Source: Escarpia spicata
Lineage: Eukaryota > Annelida > Polychaeta > Sabellida > Siboglinidae
Assembly: GCA_963995525.1 (NCBI GenBank)
Contig: OZ023207.1
Span: forward strand, 31,848,866-31,912,865
Direction of reading: 5' to 3'
DNA length: 64,000 nucleotides
Positions 1 through 11,378 of the stretch are shown here, one piece after another (position 1 is the stretch's first letter; the number at the start of each line of letters is the position of its first letter). The translations under genes were made by a program, and so were the position numbers. The notes beneath the pieces were generated by a model. It was not told where the DNA came from, made no database searches, and was given only the letters and a program-made list of their open reading frames with translations.

Positions 1-496
1 TTAATTTTAGCCAGATACTTTGTTGCAAGTTTGTAGATGTACTTTGCTCATCATGTCCGATATATCTGACTAAAGATGCATTTAATATGAGATCCAGCTA
101 TATAATGGTAATGACGCCGAAACCGAGTAGGTGACTATAACACTAACTGTAGGTTTTTCTTCTACCCACGTGAGGGGTCTTTACTGCATTTGGCAGTCAT
201 ACACACCCGATTATAACTTAAGGCAAGTGTCCAATAGCTTAACCATTTTGGCATTCAGATACGTCTTTACTGACATAAATTATCAATTGCAATGTTGCTA
301 ACAATTAAGTGTCTTAACATCCTGTACAAACCGATTAAATTGGTAAGAACCATTATTATGGCATTAATTATTATAATGATTAACCCATGAATGAGCATGA
401 TGACAAGACAAATTTTGAAAGAAATAAAAGCATTATACTAGTTTTTTCTATGGGTTGTAAACTAACCCCAGAATGTTGTTGCCCGAGACCCAGAGA
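1..496. other. Upstream flank, no gene recognised
   Basis: AT-rich single-copy-looking sequence. I found no exon matching the missing N-terminal exon of the DYNLT2B gene, no RNA gene and no clear repeat here. The first DYNLT2B exon may lie here unrecognised or upstream of the window. Confidence 0.5.
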
Positions 497-835
497 GTGT
501 GTGGGGCACAGTGGTTAGGTGGAAGAGTACTGGACTCTTGTTCAGAGGAGCCAAGATTCAAACTCTGATGTCAGCCAGGTGGCGGTTCAGTACTGGTTTG
601 GCCTCTGTGTCAAAACTTGGGCAGTTTCGTTCAACTACATTGTCCATGTCTTTCAGAAGAGACACTATGACTGCCGTTGGTCCCTTCTATCTGGTGTCTG
701 TGCCAGGGGAATTAAAAGACCCCACGCAGAAAAATTGAAAAAAAACCTGCCGTGGACTGAACAGTGGTCTCATTTCTCAAACCCATATGACAATAATGGT
801 CAACTGCTTGACCAATGGTCATTAATGGAAGAAGA
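497..835 (+). mobile_element. tRNA-derived SINE, family C, with GAA-rich tail
   Basis: The copy begins with a tRNA-like head: an A-box-like 'cagtggttaggtgg' near 507 and a degenerate B box 'agattcaaact' near 555. About 250 bp of body follows, and it ends in a (gaa)n tail near 826-836. Only one copy is visible in the window, so the family assignment rests on architecture alone. Open frames across it are incidental. A family B SINE starts directly in or after its tail, a common nested arrangement. Confidence 0.55.
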
Positions 836-837
836 AG

Positions 838-1138
838 AAGAGCACTGTGGTGCAGTTGTTAACACATCCGCCACTGCCCGTGTACTGAGTTCAAAACATG
901 GACCAGGCAGGCATGGTAAATTTGGCTCTCAGCATTATAGGGACTGTGTATCCCTTGTGACTCTAAAATCATGGTAATGTTGGTCCCATCTCAGTTTGGA
1001 ACGTAAACGAACAACTGAGGACGACATGCACATGCAGTGACCCCCCTCAGTGCCAGCATAGAAAGGTCGGCTTGGTGATAATGTTATGAAAGAGGCCGAC
1101 TAGTTGAACGAAACCTAATATGACCATAACAGTGTAAC
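838..1138 (+). mobile_element. tRNA-derived SINE, family B, copy 1
   Basis: This copy aligns over its full length with the reverse complement of 30695-31003. Both share a tRNA-like head (gtagtggttagcacatccgcc-type A box, 'gagttcgaaa'-type B box). Both share a body with 'ctcagtgccagcata' and a 3' end near 'ctagttgaacgaaacc...gtgtaacc'. The B box here is decayed (gagttcaaaac), so this is an old copy. Confidence 0.75.
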
Positions 1139-1156
1139 CACAGCATATACAGAGTA

Positions 1157-2026
1157 CCATAAATTTCCGTGTATACTACGCCCCCATGTATAATAAGCAC
1201 CCTGACGTTTACTAAATTTTGATAGAATTTCTATATCGCCATGTATAATACGCACCCCGACTTTTTACATCAATCCCCAATTTCCCCGCTTCTAATATTT
1301 TGCTTGAACCCATGAATCCATCTCAGAATCGTAAACCTGTCACCTACGCAAGTTACGGCATTGCTGCCGGCTTGTTAGTGACTAGTGTGTAAGCACTACG
1401 TAACTTGTGCTATAGATTGCGCAACTGATTAAATCAGTGCTTGCTAGAACTTACATTGTGTCGTTCTGATTTCACTTTTAAATTAACACCAAGTTCTATT
1501 CTGAAATGCTACATGCAAACCTGGTATTTTCAACTGCGAAGCATACATGCACTACATTCGTCTTTATTTACATTCACAATATTTGCATTCACAACTTTAA
1601 ACTTGGAGTCACATTTGTTGACACCCGACCCGTGACGCGGGTATCGTTCACGTGATTCAGGAACGCCAATCATAGTGGGATGCTTCTCAGGCTGCGCTTC
1701 CCGGTCTCATACGATTCCCGCTCATTGCTCATTGATCATCGCGAGGTCAGACATATGGGCCCTCGTCTTTGTCATTTCTCGCTGCTAGTTTAGGGCTAGA
1801 GAGGCGGTTACGGGAGTGCGATTCTTGCCTTTCGTCTGCGTTGCTGCAGTGGTTTACGTGATTGTGACATCACGTCGACTTTAATAATATTGCTAGCAGC
1901 ATTATCCTGGTCTGAAAACATTGATAAATTGGTCAGAGAAAATCTTAGCACCATCTATAATACGCACCCCGACTTTTGAGTAAAAAGTGAAGGAAAAAAA
2001 TGTGTATTATACACGGAAATTTATGG
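1157..2026. mobile_element. Non-autonomous DNA transposon with TA target duplication
   Basis: The element is bounded by terminal inverted repeats CCATAAATTTCCGTGTATA (19 bp, left end at 1157; inverted at 2008-2026) and flanked on both sides by TA (1155-1156 and 2027-2028). Sub-terminal copies of 'gtataatacgcaccccgac' occur near 1243 and 1958. The interior has no transposase-length open frame, so it is non-autonomous. A TA duplication fits the Tc1/mariner-pogo group; the family is not established. Confidence 0.8.
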
Positions 2027-2144
2027 TAGTCAATTAATAGAATATTGCGGAGTGCTGGAAACAACCAGAAGAATTAGAAGCAGCTAGGAGGAAATGCTTT
2101 ATGAGTTGTGATAGATTTTAATTTGTCGTCGCTAACGTTTGCAG

Positions 2145-2278
2145 GTTTCGGGTGGTGATTGTGAAGGAGGCAATACACAGTGTAGTGATGGAGAACTTGG
2201 ACGGCAAGTCCTACAACGGGGAGGAGGTGATGGACTGGACTCGGGCCATCTCAGAACAGATCAAGGTCAAGCTCAGAG
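2145..2278 (+). CDS. DYNLT2B: DYNLT2B exon: N-terminal helices
   Basis: The acceptor is 'gtttgcag' ending at 2144. The donor is AGAG|GTAGGA after 2278. The exon starts with the third base of a split codon, then FRVVIVKEAIHSVV..., and ends RAISEQIKVKLR plus one base. That base completes an aspartate with the next exon. This is the dimerisation and helical part of the Tctex1 domain. Confidence 0.9.
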
Positions 2279-5200
2279 GTAGGAGGGTACAAAATACACT
2301 AACTTCATCAGCATCATTGTGCAGTGTCCCGTGGTTGGGCAAAGGCCTCAGCATGAGTTCTGCCTATCTTGCACAAAATCTGCCTGTCCTGCACAAGATC
2401 TGCCTGTCTTGAACAAGATCTGCCTGTCTTGCACTCTGACAGATGGTGCCCTTTCAGTTCTCGTCTAGTTCATCTCCACCGTCTCGTCGGTCTTCCTCTA
2501 GATAAGAGGATGTGCCTATAGGTTAAGCTATAGGTACACCGACTAGGGTCTTCTAATCTGTGTAAACTTCACAAATAGACATAAGCCAGCGCTACACCAT
2601 CCGCTACTTGGGATGTCCCACCCAAGCCAGCGCTACACCACCCGCTACTTGCGATGTCCCACCCAAGCCAGCGCTACACCACCCGCTACTTGCGATGTCC
2701 CACCCAAGCCAGCGCTACACCACCCGCTACTTGCGATGTCTCATCCAAGCCAGCGCTACACCACCCGCTACTTGCGATGTCCCACCCAAGCCAGTGCTAC
2801 ACCACCCACTACTTGCGATGTCCCATCCAAGCCAGTGCTACACCACCCACTACTTGTGATGTCCCATCCAAGCCAGCGCTACACCACCCGCTACTTGCGA
2901 TGTCCCATCCAAGCCAGTGCTACACCACCCGCTACTTGCGATGTCCCACCCAAGCCAGTGCTACACCACCCACTACTTGCGATGTCCCATCCAAGCCAGT
3001 GCTACACCACCCACTACTTGTGATGTCCCATCCAAGCCAGCGCTACACCACCCGCTACTTGCGATGTCCCACCCAAGCCAGTGCTACACCACCCACTACT
3101 TGCGATGTCCCACCCAAGCCAGTGCTACACCACCCGCTACTTGCGATGTCCCATCCAAGCCAGCACTACACCACCCACTACTTGTGATGTCCCATCCAAG
3201 CCAGTGCTACACCACCCGCTACTTGCGATGTCCCACCCAAGCCAGTGCTACACCACCCACTACTTGCGATGTCCCATCCAAGCCAGTGCTACACCACCCG
3301 CTACGTGCGATGTCCCATCCAAGCCAGCGCTACACCACCCGCTACTTGCGATGTCCCATCCAAGCCAGCACTACACCACCCACTACTTGCGATGTCCCAT
3401 CCAAGCCAGTGCTACACCACCCACTACTTGCGATGTCCCATCCAAGCCAGTGCTACACCACCCATTACGTGCGATGTCCCACCCAAGCCAGCGCTACACC
3501 ACCCGCTACTTGCGATGTCCCATCCAAGCCAGCACTACACCACCCACTACTTGTGATGTCCCATCCAAGCCAGTGCTACACCACCCACTACTTGCGATGT
3601 CCCACCCAAGCCAGTGCTACACCACCCACTACTTGCGATGTCCCATCCAAGCCAGTGCTACACCACCCGCTACGTGCGATGTCCCACCCAAGCCAGCGCT
3701 ACACCACCCGCTACTTGCGATGTCCCATCCAAGCCAGCACTACACCACCCACTACTTGCGATGTCCCATCCAAGCCAGTGCTACACCACCCACTACTTGC
3801 GATGTCCCATCCAAGCCAGTGCTACACCACCCGCTACGTGCGATGTCCCACCCAAGCCAGCGCTACACCACCCGCTACTTGCGATGTTCCACCCAAGCCC
3901 GACAATACTCTAGCCACATATGTGTGGCTGATACAGAGTTCTGAGCTGTACATAAGAAAAAGAAGAAGAAGATCATTTCCCTTCATAAGGTCTCCAGGTT
4001 GTGATGTCCATCGGTTATCTCATAGTCTACTGATGTGCCCTGTCCATATCCACTTCTGTCTTGATTTGTTCTATCACGTCTATAACCTTTGTCTTCTCTC
4101 TTACCCAGATGTTTGTTTTTCTCTCCCGATATGTGATGTTTAACATATTTCTTTCCATCTTTGTTTATGCGGCTGCTATCTACGTTCGTTGCCTGGATGG
4201 TGAGTGCCCATGTTTCCGCGCCGTATGTCATCGCTGGAAGTACGCATGAGTTGTAGACTTGTCTCTTCAAGCAGGTTCCCGAGTTACCCTTTGTGTTTGG
4301 CAAATGCAGTCCAGCCAGCCGTGATTCTTCTTTGAATCTTCTTGTCTTGGTTTTTGACTCTGATGCTGTATCGCTGTCCCAGATAGACGTAGCTTTCAAC
4401 GTTCTCTATCTGTGTTGTGTTGATATATATTGGTGTGTCATTTTCTAGCATCATTTTTGTCTTTAAAATGTTCAACTTCAGACCTTGTTTTACACCAGCT
4501 TACCCAACCTGAAACAGTGATATGTTATGGTATACACTTAGAAGTGGCCACTCTAAACTGTAATACAGTATGGGATTACGTTTCACTCTTGTTTATATTT
4601 CAGATCTCGGCTACAACCGGTACAAGTTTGTGGTGCAAGTGGTGATTGGAGAACAGAGGGGTGAGGGTGTCAAGTGAGTACCCCCGGGGTTAATAGTTCT
4701 AGGTTACCATGGCACAGTTGGATTAGAGTATATCGCCTGTGTGTGTAATAAACATGAAGAAGATATCCATTTTTTGAGATCATTCCTTACCTGCTTAAAA
4801 AAAAAAATTCTGATCAATTTTTTATTTCTGTCTGAGTTTTTGGCAGCAGTGTCTTTAGTACCAAGTGAACAAACTGAAAACTCCCAAGGTTAGCAATGCA
4901 TTTAGCACATTACAAATCATGTTCATTCAGGCCCTCATATTCACGCGTGTGTCAAGCAGGGTATACTTGGAGGGGGGGGGGGGGCAAAAACCTCCAAATG
5001 GTGTAGATAATTTGTTGCTGCTGCGCCGCCATAACTACGGCTTCTCTGCTGTCTCGGATCAGCTGGTGACACCAGAAGACATGCGGACTGCTATTGAACA
5101 TTTTTCATCGTCATAGCTTCAGCTCGACCGACTCATCTGTGACATCAGAAGACGGGGGGTTGCTGTTGAAAAATTGTTGTTGTTGCACTGCCGTAACTTC

Positions 5201-8200
5201 AGTCATGGAGGTACATTCAAAGTGGTCAGGGGGGCACGGTCAGGGGGCTCAGACAAAAAGGTGTGGGGGTGAGGACACACCAAATTCCAAAGGTTTAGGG
5301 GACACTTGTCTTCAAGCCCCCATGCCTATGATGTTTCATCCATCCACCCATCCGCTGTATACCAACATCATCTCTCTAAGATGCTTATGATTGCCTGTCT
5401 TACTAAGTGACATTGGTGGATCTGCACACATTTCTCTTGATTGGTTCACGTTGTAATATTACTTTCTCATACACTTAATGAGAGCCTGTTGTAGAAAGAA
5501 CTCTTCTTTAAAGAAGCAAAAAAGATTACGTTATATTCATTAATGGTCATAACAGATTAACTTATTTATTTCTTACACCTCACTGATTATGCCATGTTTT
5601 AATTAATTTTATCACTATTCTCCTATTTTTCATATACCTAGCAAATTTATTACTTAGTATTATTTATTTAACTAACAAGTTTTTGCACTTATGTTTTTCA
5701 TGTATTTTAATGCCTCAGAATGGACTTTTGTCTACATTCATGGTGCTTATTATTTACTTATTATTATAATATTTGGGAGTTAATAGTTTTAGTCATATAT
5801 AGTTGGCTCAGTGATGTAATTGGATTTGGTCGTTAGACGTGCTAACTTGTGAAAGTGTGAATAGTTTTGTTATAGTATGTAAAGCCAGACCATTTTTGCC
5901 ATTTATTGCAGGATTTCAACAGTGCCTAGTTGAAATGAACTTAGTAATATCATATGTACATATGCCACAAACACGCTAGCTAGCATCTTGTAATGAATAC
6001 TGGGTATACTCATTTTTTGCAAGTTGATTCTAAAATGAGGCAAGCAGCCAACTGAGGAAGCAGTTCAATGCCACCGTGACTGGGTGATTTCTCGCACATG
6101 TGGTTTTGTCTTTCAGAATGGGCTGTAGATGTTTCTGGGATTCTGACACGGACAACTATGCACAAGACATTTTCATGAATGTAAGTGACTCTTAGAAAAA
6201 TAATAGTGTTGTCTACTATGAGGGGTGTAAAGGTGAGTTCTTATATAGCGCAGTATCCAGTCCTCAGGACTGCTCATAGCACGTTACACTTTACTCCCTG
6301 GCAGACTTGTTCTTATATAGCGCAGTATCCAGTCCTCGGGACAGCTCATAGCACGTTACACTTTACTCCCTGGCAGACTTGTTCTTATATAGCGCAGTAT
6401 CCAGTCCTCGGGACTGCTCATAGCACGTTACACTTTACTCCCTGGCAGACTTGTTCTTATATAGCGCAGTATCCAGTCCTCAGGACTGCTCATAGCACGT
6501 TACACTTTACTCCCTGGCAGACTTGTTCTTATATAGCGCAGTATCCAGTCCTCAGGACTGCTCATAGCACGTTACACTTTACTCCCTGGCAGACTTGTTC
6601 TTATATAGCGCAGTATCCAGTCCTCGGGACTGCTCATAGCACGTTACACTTTACTCCCTGGCAGACTTGTTCTTATATAGCGCAGTATCCAGTCCTCGGG
6701 ACTGCTCATAGCACGTTACACTTTACTCCCTGGCAGACTTGTTCTTATATAGCGCAGTATCCAGTCTTCGGGACTGCTCATAGCACGTTACACTTTACTC
6801 CCTGGCAGACTTGTTCTTATATAGCGCAGTATCCAGTCCTCAGGACTGCTCATAGCACGTTACACTTTACTCCCTGGCAGACTTGTTCTTATATAGCGCA
6901 GTATCCAGTCCTCGGGACTGCTCATAGCACGTTACACTTTACTCCCTGGCAGACTTGTTCTTATATAGCGCAGTATCCAGTCCTCGGGACTGCTCATAGC
7001 ACGTTACACTTTACTCCCTGGCAGACTTGTTCTTATATAGCGCAGTATCCAGTCCTCGGGACTGCTCATAGCACGTTACACTTTACTCCCTGGCAGACCT
7101 GTTCTTATATAGCGCAGTATCCAGTCCTCAGGACTGCTCATAGCACGTTACACTTTACTCCCTGGCAGACTTGTTCTTATATAGCGCAGTATCCAGTCCT
7201 CAGGACTGCTCATAGCACGTTACACTTTACTCCCTGGCAGACCTGTTCTTATATAGCGCAGTATCCAGTCCTCAGGACTGCTCATAGCACGTTACACTTT
7301 ACTCCCTGGCAGACTTGTTCTTATATAGCGCAGTATCCAGTCCTCGGGACTGCTCATAGCACGTTACACTTTACTCCCTGGCAGACTTGTTCTTATATAG
7401 CGCAGTATCCAGTCCTCGGGACTGCTCATAGCACGTTACACTTTACTCCCTGGCAGACCTGTTCTTATATAGCGCAGTATCCAGTCCTCAGGACTGCTCA
7501 TAGCACGTTACACTTTACTCCCTGGCAGACTTGTTCTTATATAGCGCAGTATCCAGTCCTCAGGACTGCTCATAGCACGTTACACTTTACTCCCTGGCAG
7601 ACCTGTTCTTATATAGCGCAGTATCCAGTCCTCAGGACTGCTCATAGCACGTTACACTTTACTCCCTGGCAGACTTGTTCTTATATAGCGCAGTATCCAG
7701 TCCTCAGGACTGCTCATAGCACGTTACACTTTACTCCCTGGCAGACTTGTTCTTATATAGCGCAGTATCCAGTCCTCGGGACTGCTCATAGCACGTTACA
7801 CTTTACTCCCTGGCAGACTTGTTCTTATATAGCGCAGTATCCAGTCCTCGGGACTGCTCATAGCACGTTACACTTTACTCCCTGGCAGACTTGTTCTTAT
7901 ATAGCGCAGTATCCAGTCCTCAGGACTGCTCAAAGTGCTATACACGTTACTCCCTGGCAGACCTGTTCTTATATAGCGCAGTATCCAGTCCTCAGGACTG
8001 CTCATAGCACGTTACACTTTACTCCCTGGCAGACTTGTTCAATTGAACACCATCTCAACTTCTCTGCGAAGCATTCAGCCACACTGCAATTAATGCGTGA
8101 AGACTATTCGTATAGAAATGTCACCACTATCTATAGCTAGGTACTCATTCATACAGCTGAGTGAACTGGAGCAACGTAGAGTGAACAGACTTGCCCAAGG

Positions 8201-9576
8201 TTTGACACCGCTGCACAGGATTCGAACCCAGGTTCTCTCGGTTGAGAGGCCGTAGCCCTAGCCACTGCACCACGGCGCTACATTGTGGTTAGTGGTTAGT
8301 ACATTAAACTCTCTATCGAGAGACTCCGGATTTGAATCCTCTTGTCGCCATTTTAAACCTTGGGCAAGTTCATTTTATTCAGCTGTAAAGATGAGTACCT
8401 GGCTGTAGACAGCAGTGGATGTTTGTGTATGAATAGTTTTCATGCAGTAATTGCAACATGGCTGAATGCATCCGAGAAAAGTTGAGATGGTGTTCGATTG
8501 AACAGGTCTGCCAGGGAAGTGTAAAGCCCTTTGAACAGTCTTAAGGACTGGTTACTGCTCTACCTAAAAACTTACTTTCACTGTAGCACTCCTGGCTTGC
8601 AAGGATGTTAATGTTTAGTGATGACTCATCTAAATACATCCTCAAACTTGATATATTGTATGAATTTTGTGTGTGAAATGCAGTCTGTTTTAGGGAAAAA
8701 ACAATCCTATCCAGTTTTTATAGATTTTTTCAAAAGGAATAAAAAATACTGTGATAAAAACATGCCACATTTTCTAGGTTGAAATCCATATTTTTTACTT
8801 GAAATTCTACATAAATGTGTATTACATTTTCATGAAACAGCTTGTATCTTGGTCGAGATTAACCATCCGCTAGTGTGCAAAACATACCTACGTCAAACAA
8901 AACCCAGTATGTTTTGTTAAAAATCTTCCTGGTATCAAACACATTATCACTGTAAATTTAATTATAATTTATTCATGTGTCACAATTACAAAAATAATAT
9001 GTACTTTGTCATAATTTTTACACACGAAGCACAACCATGTTAAAACAGGATATACTTGTAATTCTCCATAAGAACATCTTTACAGTACATTACGAGAAGT
9101 CTGTAGGATGCAGCGGAGGTGGATAAATATAGTTTCTTGTGTGCACCTCTGCAGCCGAACATCAACTAACAAACTGAAGGCAGTTGAAGAACTTCTAAAT
9201 TTGGTCTAGGCAGATTTCCTACGAAGTCTAGTGGATTTGATTTGATGTAGGAGCATTTTGTAGCCGGATGAATTACATTACTTGATCAGAATTGGCATAC
9301 TAATTAGGGCAAATTTTATATTACCAAAAGAAGCAATTTTTGATTCATTTGGATGGTCTCACAAAATTTAAAGTGAAAAAGTTTCAACAACAAAATATGG
9401 CCGAGCCTAATGCCAAAGGCATCATTGTGTAACTACTGTATGGACCCGGTGGCTTTTGATGGCAGTCTTGTTAAATCTATCATTATTGTGTGGATGTTTT
9501 CACTTGCACGTTCTTTGTTTGTTTTCAGGACACCATGTTCTGTATGGCAGCAGCCTTTGGAGTCTACTTTTATTAG
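2145..9576 (+). CDS. DYNLT2B: DYNLT2B (TCTEX1D2)-like Tctex1-type dynein light chain, exons 2 to last (5' exon not seen)
   Basis: Four exons join in phase: 2145-2278, 4604-4673, 6117-6180 and 9529-9576 (TAG 9574-9576). All have AG acceptors and GT donors. The joined product runs from FRVVIVKEAI through IKVKLRDLGYNRYKF, VVQVVIGEQRGEGVK, MGCRCFWDSDTDNYA to AAAFGVYFY-stop. This is the Tctex1 fold, and the VVQVVIGEQRGEGV and CFWD.DTDNY blocks are diagnostic for the DYNLT2B subfamily. In other animals the protein is a light chain of the cytoplasmic dynein-2 complex used in intraflagellar transport. The visible part is about 118 residues against roughly 140 for the family. The short N-terminal exon is missing and probably lies upstream or was not recognised. 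All introns are loaded with repeats. Confidence 0.92.
2361..2433 (+). repeat. Short 20-bp tandem repeat
   Basis: About 3.7 copies of a 20-bp unit containing 'atctgcctgtcttg(c/a)acaag', just inside the intron after the first recognised exon. Confidence 0.7.
2584..3899 (+). repeat. 41-bp minisatellite (about 32 units) with 369-bp higher-order repeat
   Basis: The unit contains 'gctacaccacccgctacttg' and 'cgatgtcccacccaagcc'. Variants differ at a few positions (cgc/tgc/cac; ccacc/ccatc; ttg/gtg). The rare 'acgtgcg' variant recurs near 3301, 3465, 3670 and 3834. It therefore alternates 164 and 205 bp, which gives a nine-unit 369-bp higher-order period. Open frames of up to 408 codons arise because 41 bp x 3 is a stop-free 41-codon cycle. 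The array is intronic in DYNLT2B. Confidence 0.95.
3957..4497 (-). pseudogene. 5'-truncated, frameshifted RTE-like LINE 3' end
   Basis: Read on the - strand, two overlapping frames carry the end of a non-LTR reverse transcriptase and its C-terminal domain. The first has LKLNILKTKMML and IENVESYVYLGQRYS, then RRITAGWTAFAKHKG. The second, after a frameshift near 4290-4310, has CLKRQVYNSCVLPAMTYGAE and TWAL. These blocks are typical of RTE-type and related APE LINEs. The - strand copy ends in a CTT-rich tail at about 3957. It starts abruptly near 4497, so it is 5'-truncated and dead. It sits directly beside the 41-bp array inside a DYNLT2B intron. Confidence 0.8.
4498..6116 (+). other. DYNLT2B introns around exon 4604-4673; no other gene
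   Basis: Apart from the exon at 4604-4673 this holds intron sequence. There is a run of 13 G at 4972-4984, a weakly duplicated segment around 5000-5215 (ccgtaact/cttc...gacatcagaagac), and AT-rich DNA from 5400 to 6100. No further exon or element is recognised. Confidence 0.6.
4604..4673 (+). CDS. DYNLT2B: DYNLT2B exon: central beta strands
   Basis: The acceptor is 'tttatatttcag' ending at 4603 and the donor is AA|GTGAGT after 4673. The exon encodes (D)LGYNRYKFVVQVV and IGEQRGEGV. It is 70 bp, with phases that fit both neighbours exactly. The VVQVVIGEQRGEGV block is the strongest subfamily signature in the gene. Confidence 0.93.
6117..6180 (+). CDS. DYNLT2B: DYNLT2B exon: CFWD motif
   Basis: The acceptor is 'ttgtctttcag' ending at 6116 and the donor is AAT|GTAAGT after 6180. 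The exon encodes (K)MGCRCFWDSDTDNYAQ then DIFMN. The CFWD motif is the family hallmark. The exon is 64 bp and leaves phase 0. Confidence 0.93.
6237..8038 (-). repeat. 72-bp tandem array (about 25 units) formed from a SINE family A tail
   Basis: On the - strand each unit reads gtctgccagggagtaaagtg, then a hairpin (agcagtcctgaggactggat), then actgcgctatataagaac. The units are nearly identical; they differ at c/t in 'gac(c/t)tg' and a/g in 'cct(c)a/gg'. The array is continuous with the SINE body at 8039-8280, so it is an expansion of that element's 3' end. A 651-codon open frame on the + strand is incidental (72 = 24 codons). Confidence 0.95.
8039..8280 (-). mobile_element. tRNA-derived SINE family A (body and head) whose tail is the 72-bp array
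   Basis: On the - strand the head starts at about 8280 with 'tagcgccgtggtgcagtggc'. The B box is 'gggttcgaatcc' near 8220. The body includes 'gaatgagtacc' and 'gagaagttgagatggtgttc', and it runs straight into the 72-bp array. Five other copies of this family (8281, 18433, 25331, 36913, 38090) have a single tail unit, so the multi-unit tail is derived. Confidence 0.85.
8281..8576 (+). mobile_element. SINE family A, head-to-head with the preceding copy
   Basis: Begins 'ttgtggttagtggttagtac', B box 'ggatttgaatcc' near 8331. It has the family body (gagtacctggctgtagacag; gagatggtgttcgattgaac) and one degenerate tail unit ending near 'ggttactgctctacct'. With the element at 6237-8280 it makes an inverted pair. 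Confidence 0.85.
8577..9528 (+). other. Last DYNLT2B intron, nothing further recognised
   Basis: AT-rich intron sequence leading to the acceptor 'tttgttttcag' ending at 9528. I see no repeat, element or extra exon. Confidence 0.6.
9529..9576 (+). CDS. DYNLT2B: DYNLT2B terminal exon
   Basis: The acceptor 'gttttcag' ends at 9528. The exon reads DTMFCMAAAFGVYFY and then TAG at 9574-9576. The AAFG..Y(F/Y)Y ending is the conserved C terminus of the family. The first AATAAA downstream that I see is near 11125. If it is used, the 62-bp array lies in the 3' UTR; this is not established. Confidence 0.92.
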   Translation, partial: DTMFCMAAAFGVYFY

Positions 9577-9690
9577 ATAAAATGTGGATATTGTATGTGT
9601 GGTGTGAACAATGTCGTGGTGGTTCTCTCAAGCAGTCGGTGACTGGACGAGGATCTTCACGGCTAGCGATTGGAGTCTGCACTTTACCAG

Positions 9691-10840
9691 AGACATCAAG
9701 ATCATTGCTCCAGACATTGTACAGATCAAGCCAATACTGCGCACTGTATCAGACATGTCAAGATCATTGCTCCAGACATTGTACAGATCAAGCCAATACT
9801 GCGCACTGTATCAGACATGTCAAGATCATTGCTCCAGACATTGTACAGATCAAGCCAATACTGCCCACTGTATCAGACATGTCAAGATCATTGCTCCAGA
9901 CATTGTACAGATCAAGCCAATACTGCGCACTGTATCAGACATGTTAAGATCATTGCTCCAGACATTGTACAGATCAAGCCAATACTGCGCACTGTATCAG
10001 ACATGTCAAGATCATTGCTCCAGACATTGTACAGATCAAGCCAATACTGCGCACTGTATCAGACATGTCAAGATCATTGCTCCAGACATTGTACAGATCA
10101 AGCCAATACTGCCCACTGTATCAGACATGTCAAGATCATTGCTCCTGATATTGTACAGATCAAGCCAATACTGCGCACTGTATCAGACATGTCAAGATCA
10201 TTGCACCAGATATTGGACCGATCAAATCAGTACTGCACAGTGTATTAGAGATGTCAAGATCATTGCTCCAGACATTGTACAGGTCAAGTCTGTATTGCGC
10301 ACTGTGTTAGACATGTCAAGATCATTGCTCCAGACATTGAACAGATCAAGTTAACAGTGTTCACTATATCAGAGACATCAAATTATTGCTCCAGACATTG
10401 AACTGATCAAGTCTGTAGTGCGCACTAAATCAGATACATCAACATCATTGCTCCAGACATTGAACTGATCAAGACTGTAATGCGCACTAAACCAGATACA
10501 TCAACATCATTGCTCCAGACATTGAACTGATCAAGACTGTAATGCGCACTAAACCAGATACATCAACATCATTGCTCCAGACATTGAACTGATCAAGACT
10601 GTAATGCGCACTAAACCAGATACATCAACATCATTGCTCCAGACATTGAACTGATCAAGACTGTAATGCGCACTAAACCAGATACATCAACATCATTGCT
10701 CCAGACATTGAACTGATCAAGACTGTAATGCGCACTAAACCAGATACATCAACATCATTGCTCCAGACATTGAACTGATCAAGACTGTAATGCGCACTAA
10801 ACCAGATACATCAACATCATTGCTCTAGACACTGAACTGA
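9691..10840 (+). repeat. 62-bp tandem array, two sub-blocks
   Basis: The first block (about 9691-10350) has the unit 'tcaagatcattgctccagac' + 'attgtacagatcaagccaat' + 'actgcgcactgtatcagacatg'. The second (about 10360-10840) is a very homogeneous variant with 'gaactgatcaagactgtaat' and 'cactaaaccagataca'. Both have period 62. The array begins about 115 bp after the DYNLT2B stop codon. Confidence 0.93.
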
Positions 10841-11378
10841 TGATTTATGTATGTCACATGTTAAGAATGCTTTAATAGTTTCTAGAGGTAACTCTGCAAA
10901 TCCACTCCCAACTTGAAATTACTTGTTCCAAATTTATAATGGCTGATTCTAACATTTGAGTTTTTGAAATTAATTAATTTTAAAACAATTGCATTCTCAT
11001 CAGCTCTGCATTGAGTGGTGCAGACAGTGGTGCCATCTACCTTGTAGTTAAGGATGTTAACAATTGCAAATTTTTTAAACAAGTTTCCATTTTTGACAAA
11101 ACGATCCTTTTATGAATCAAACAATAAACACATTGGGAACTGTTGCGTCTGTATTGCTTTGACATTAATCAGGTTTGTGGTTTATAGGTAGCACCACACA
11201 TATATTCAACCCCTTTCCATCATACTAGTTTAAATATCTGTACACGTTATGTTATAACGTGAGGTGTATTTTTTCTAAACAGTTTGATTCATACTATTTA
11301 GTTGTTGAAAATAAACTTATGAAAGTTGTGGTTGTTTTGAATAGGATGAGTTTTTATTGCTTTTCATTGCCATCAGAT
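10841..11378. other. AT-rich spacer between arrays
   Basis: Single-copy-looking AT-rich DNA with AATAAA hexamers near 11125 and 11308 on the + strand, possible polyadenylation signals for DYNLT2B. No other feature seen. Confidence 0.5.

Noticed and set aside
497..977. 152-codon and 79-codon frames near the left end
   Set aside because: They lie within two SINE copies.
6185..8140. 651-codon repeat protein
   Set aside because: Expanded SINE tail read in one frame, running into the SINE body.
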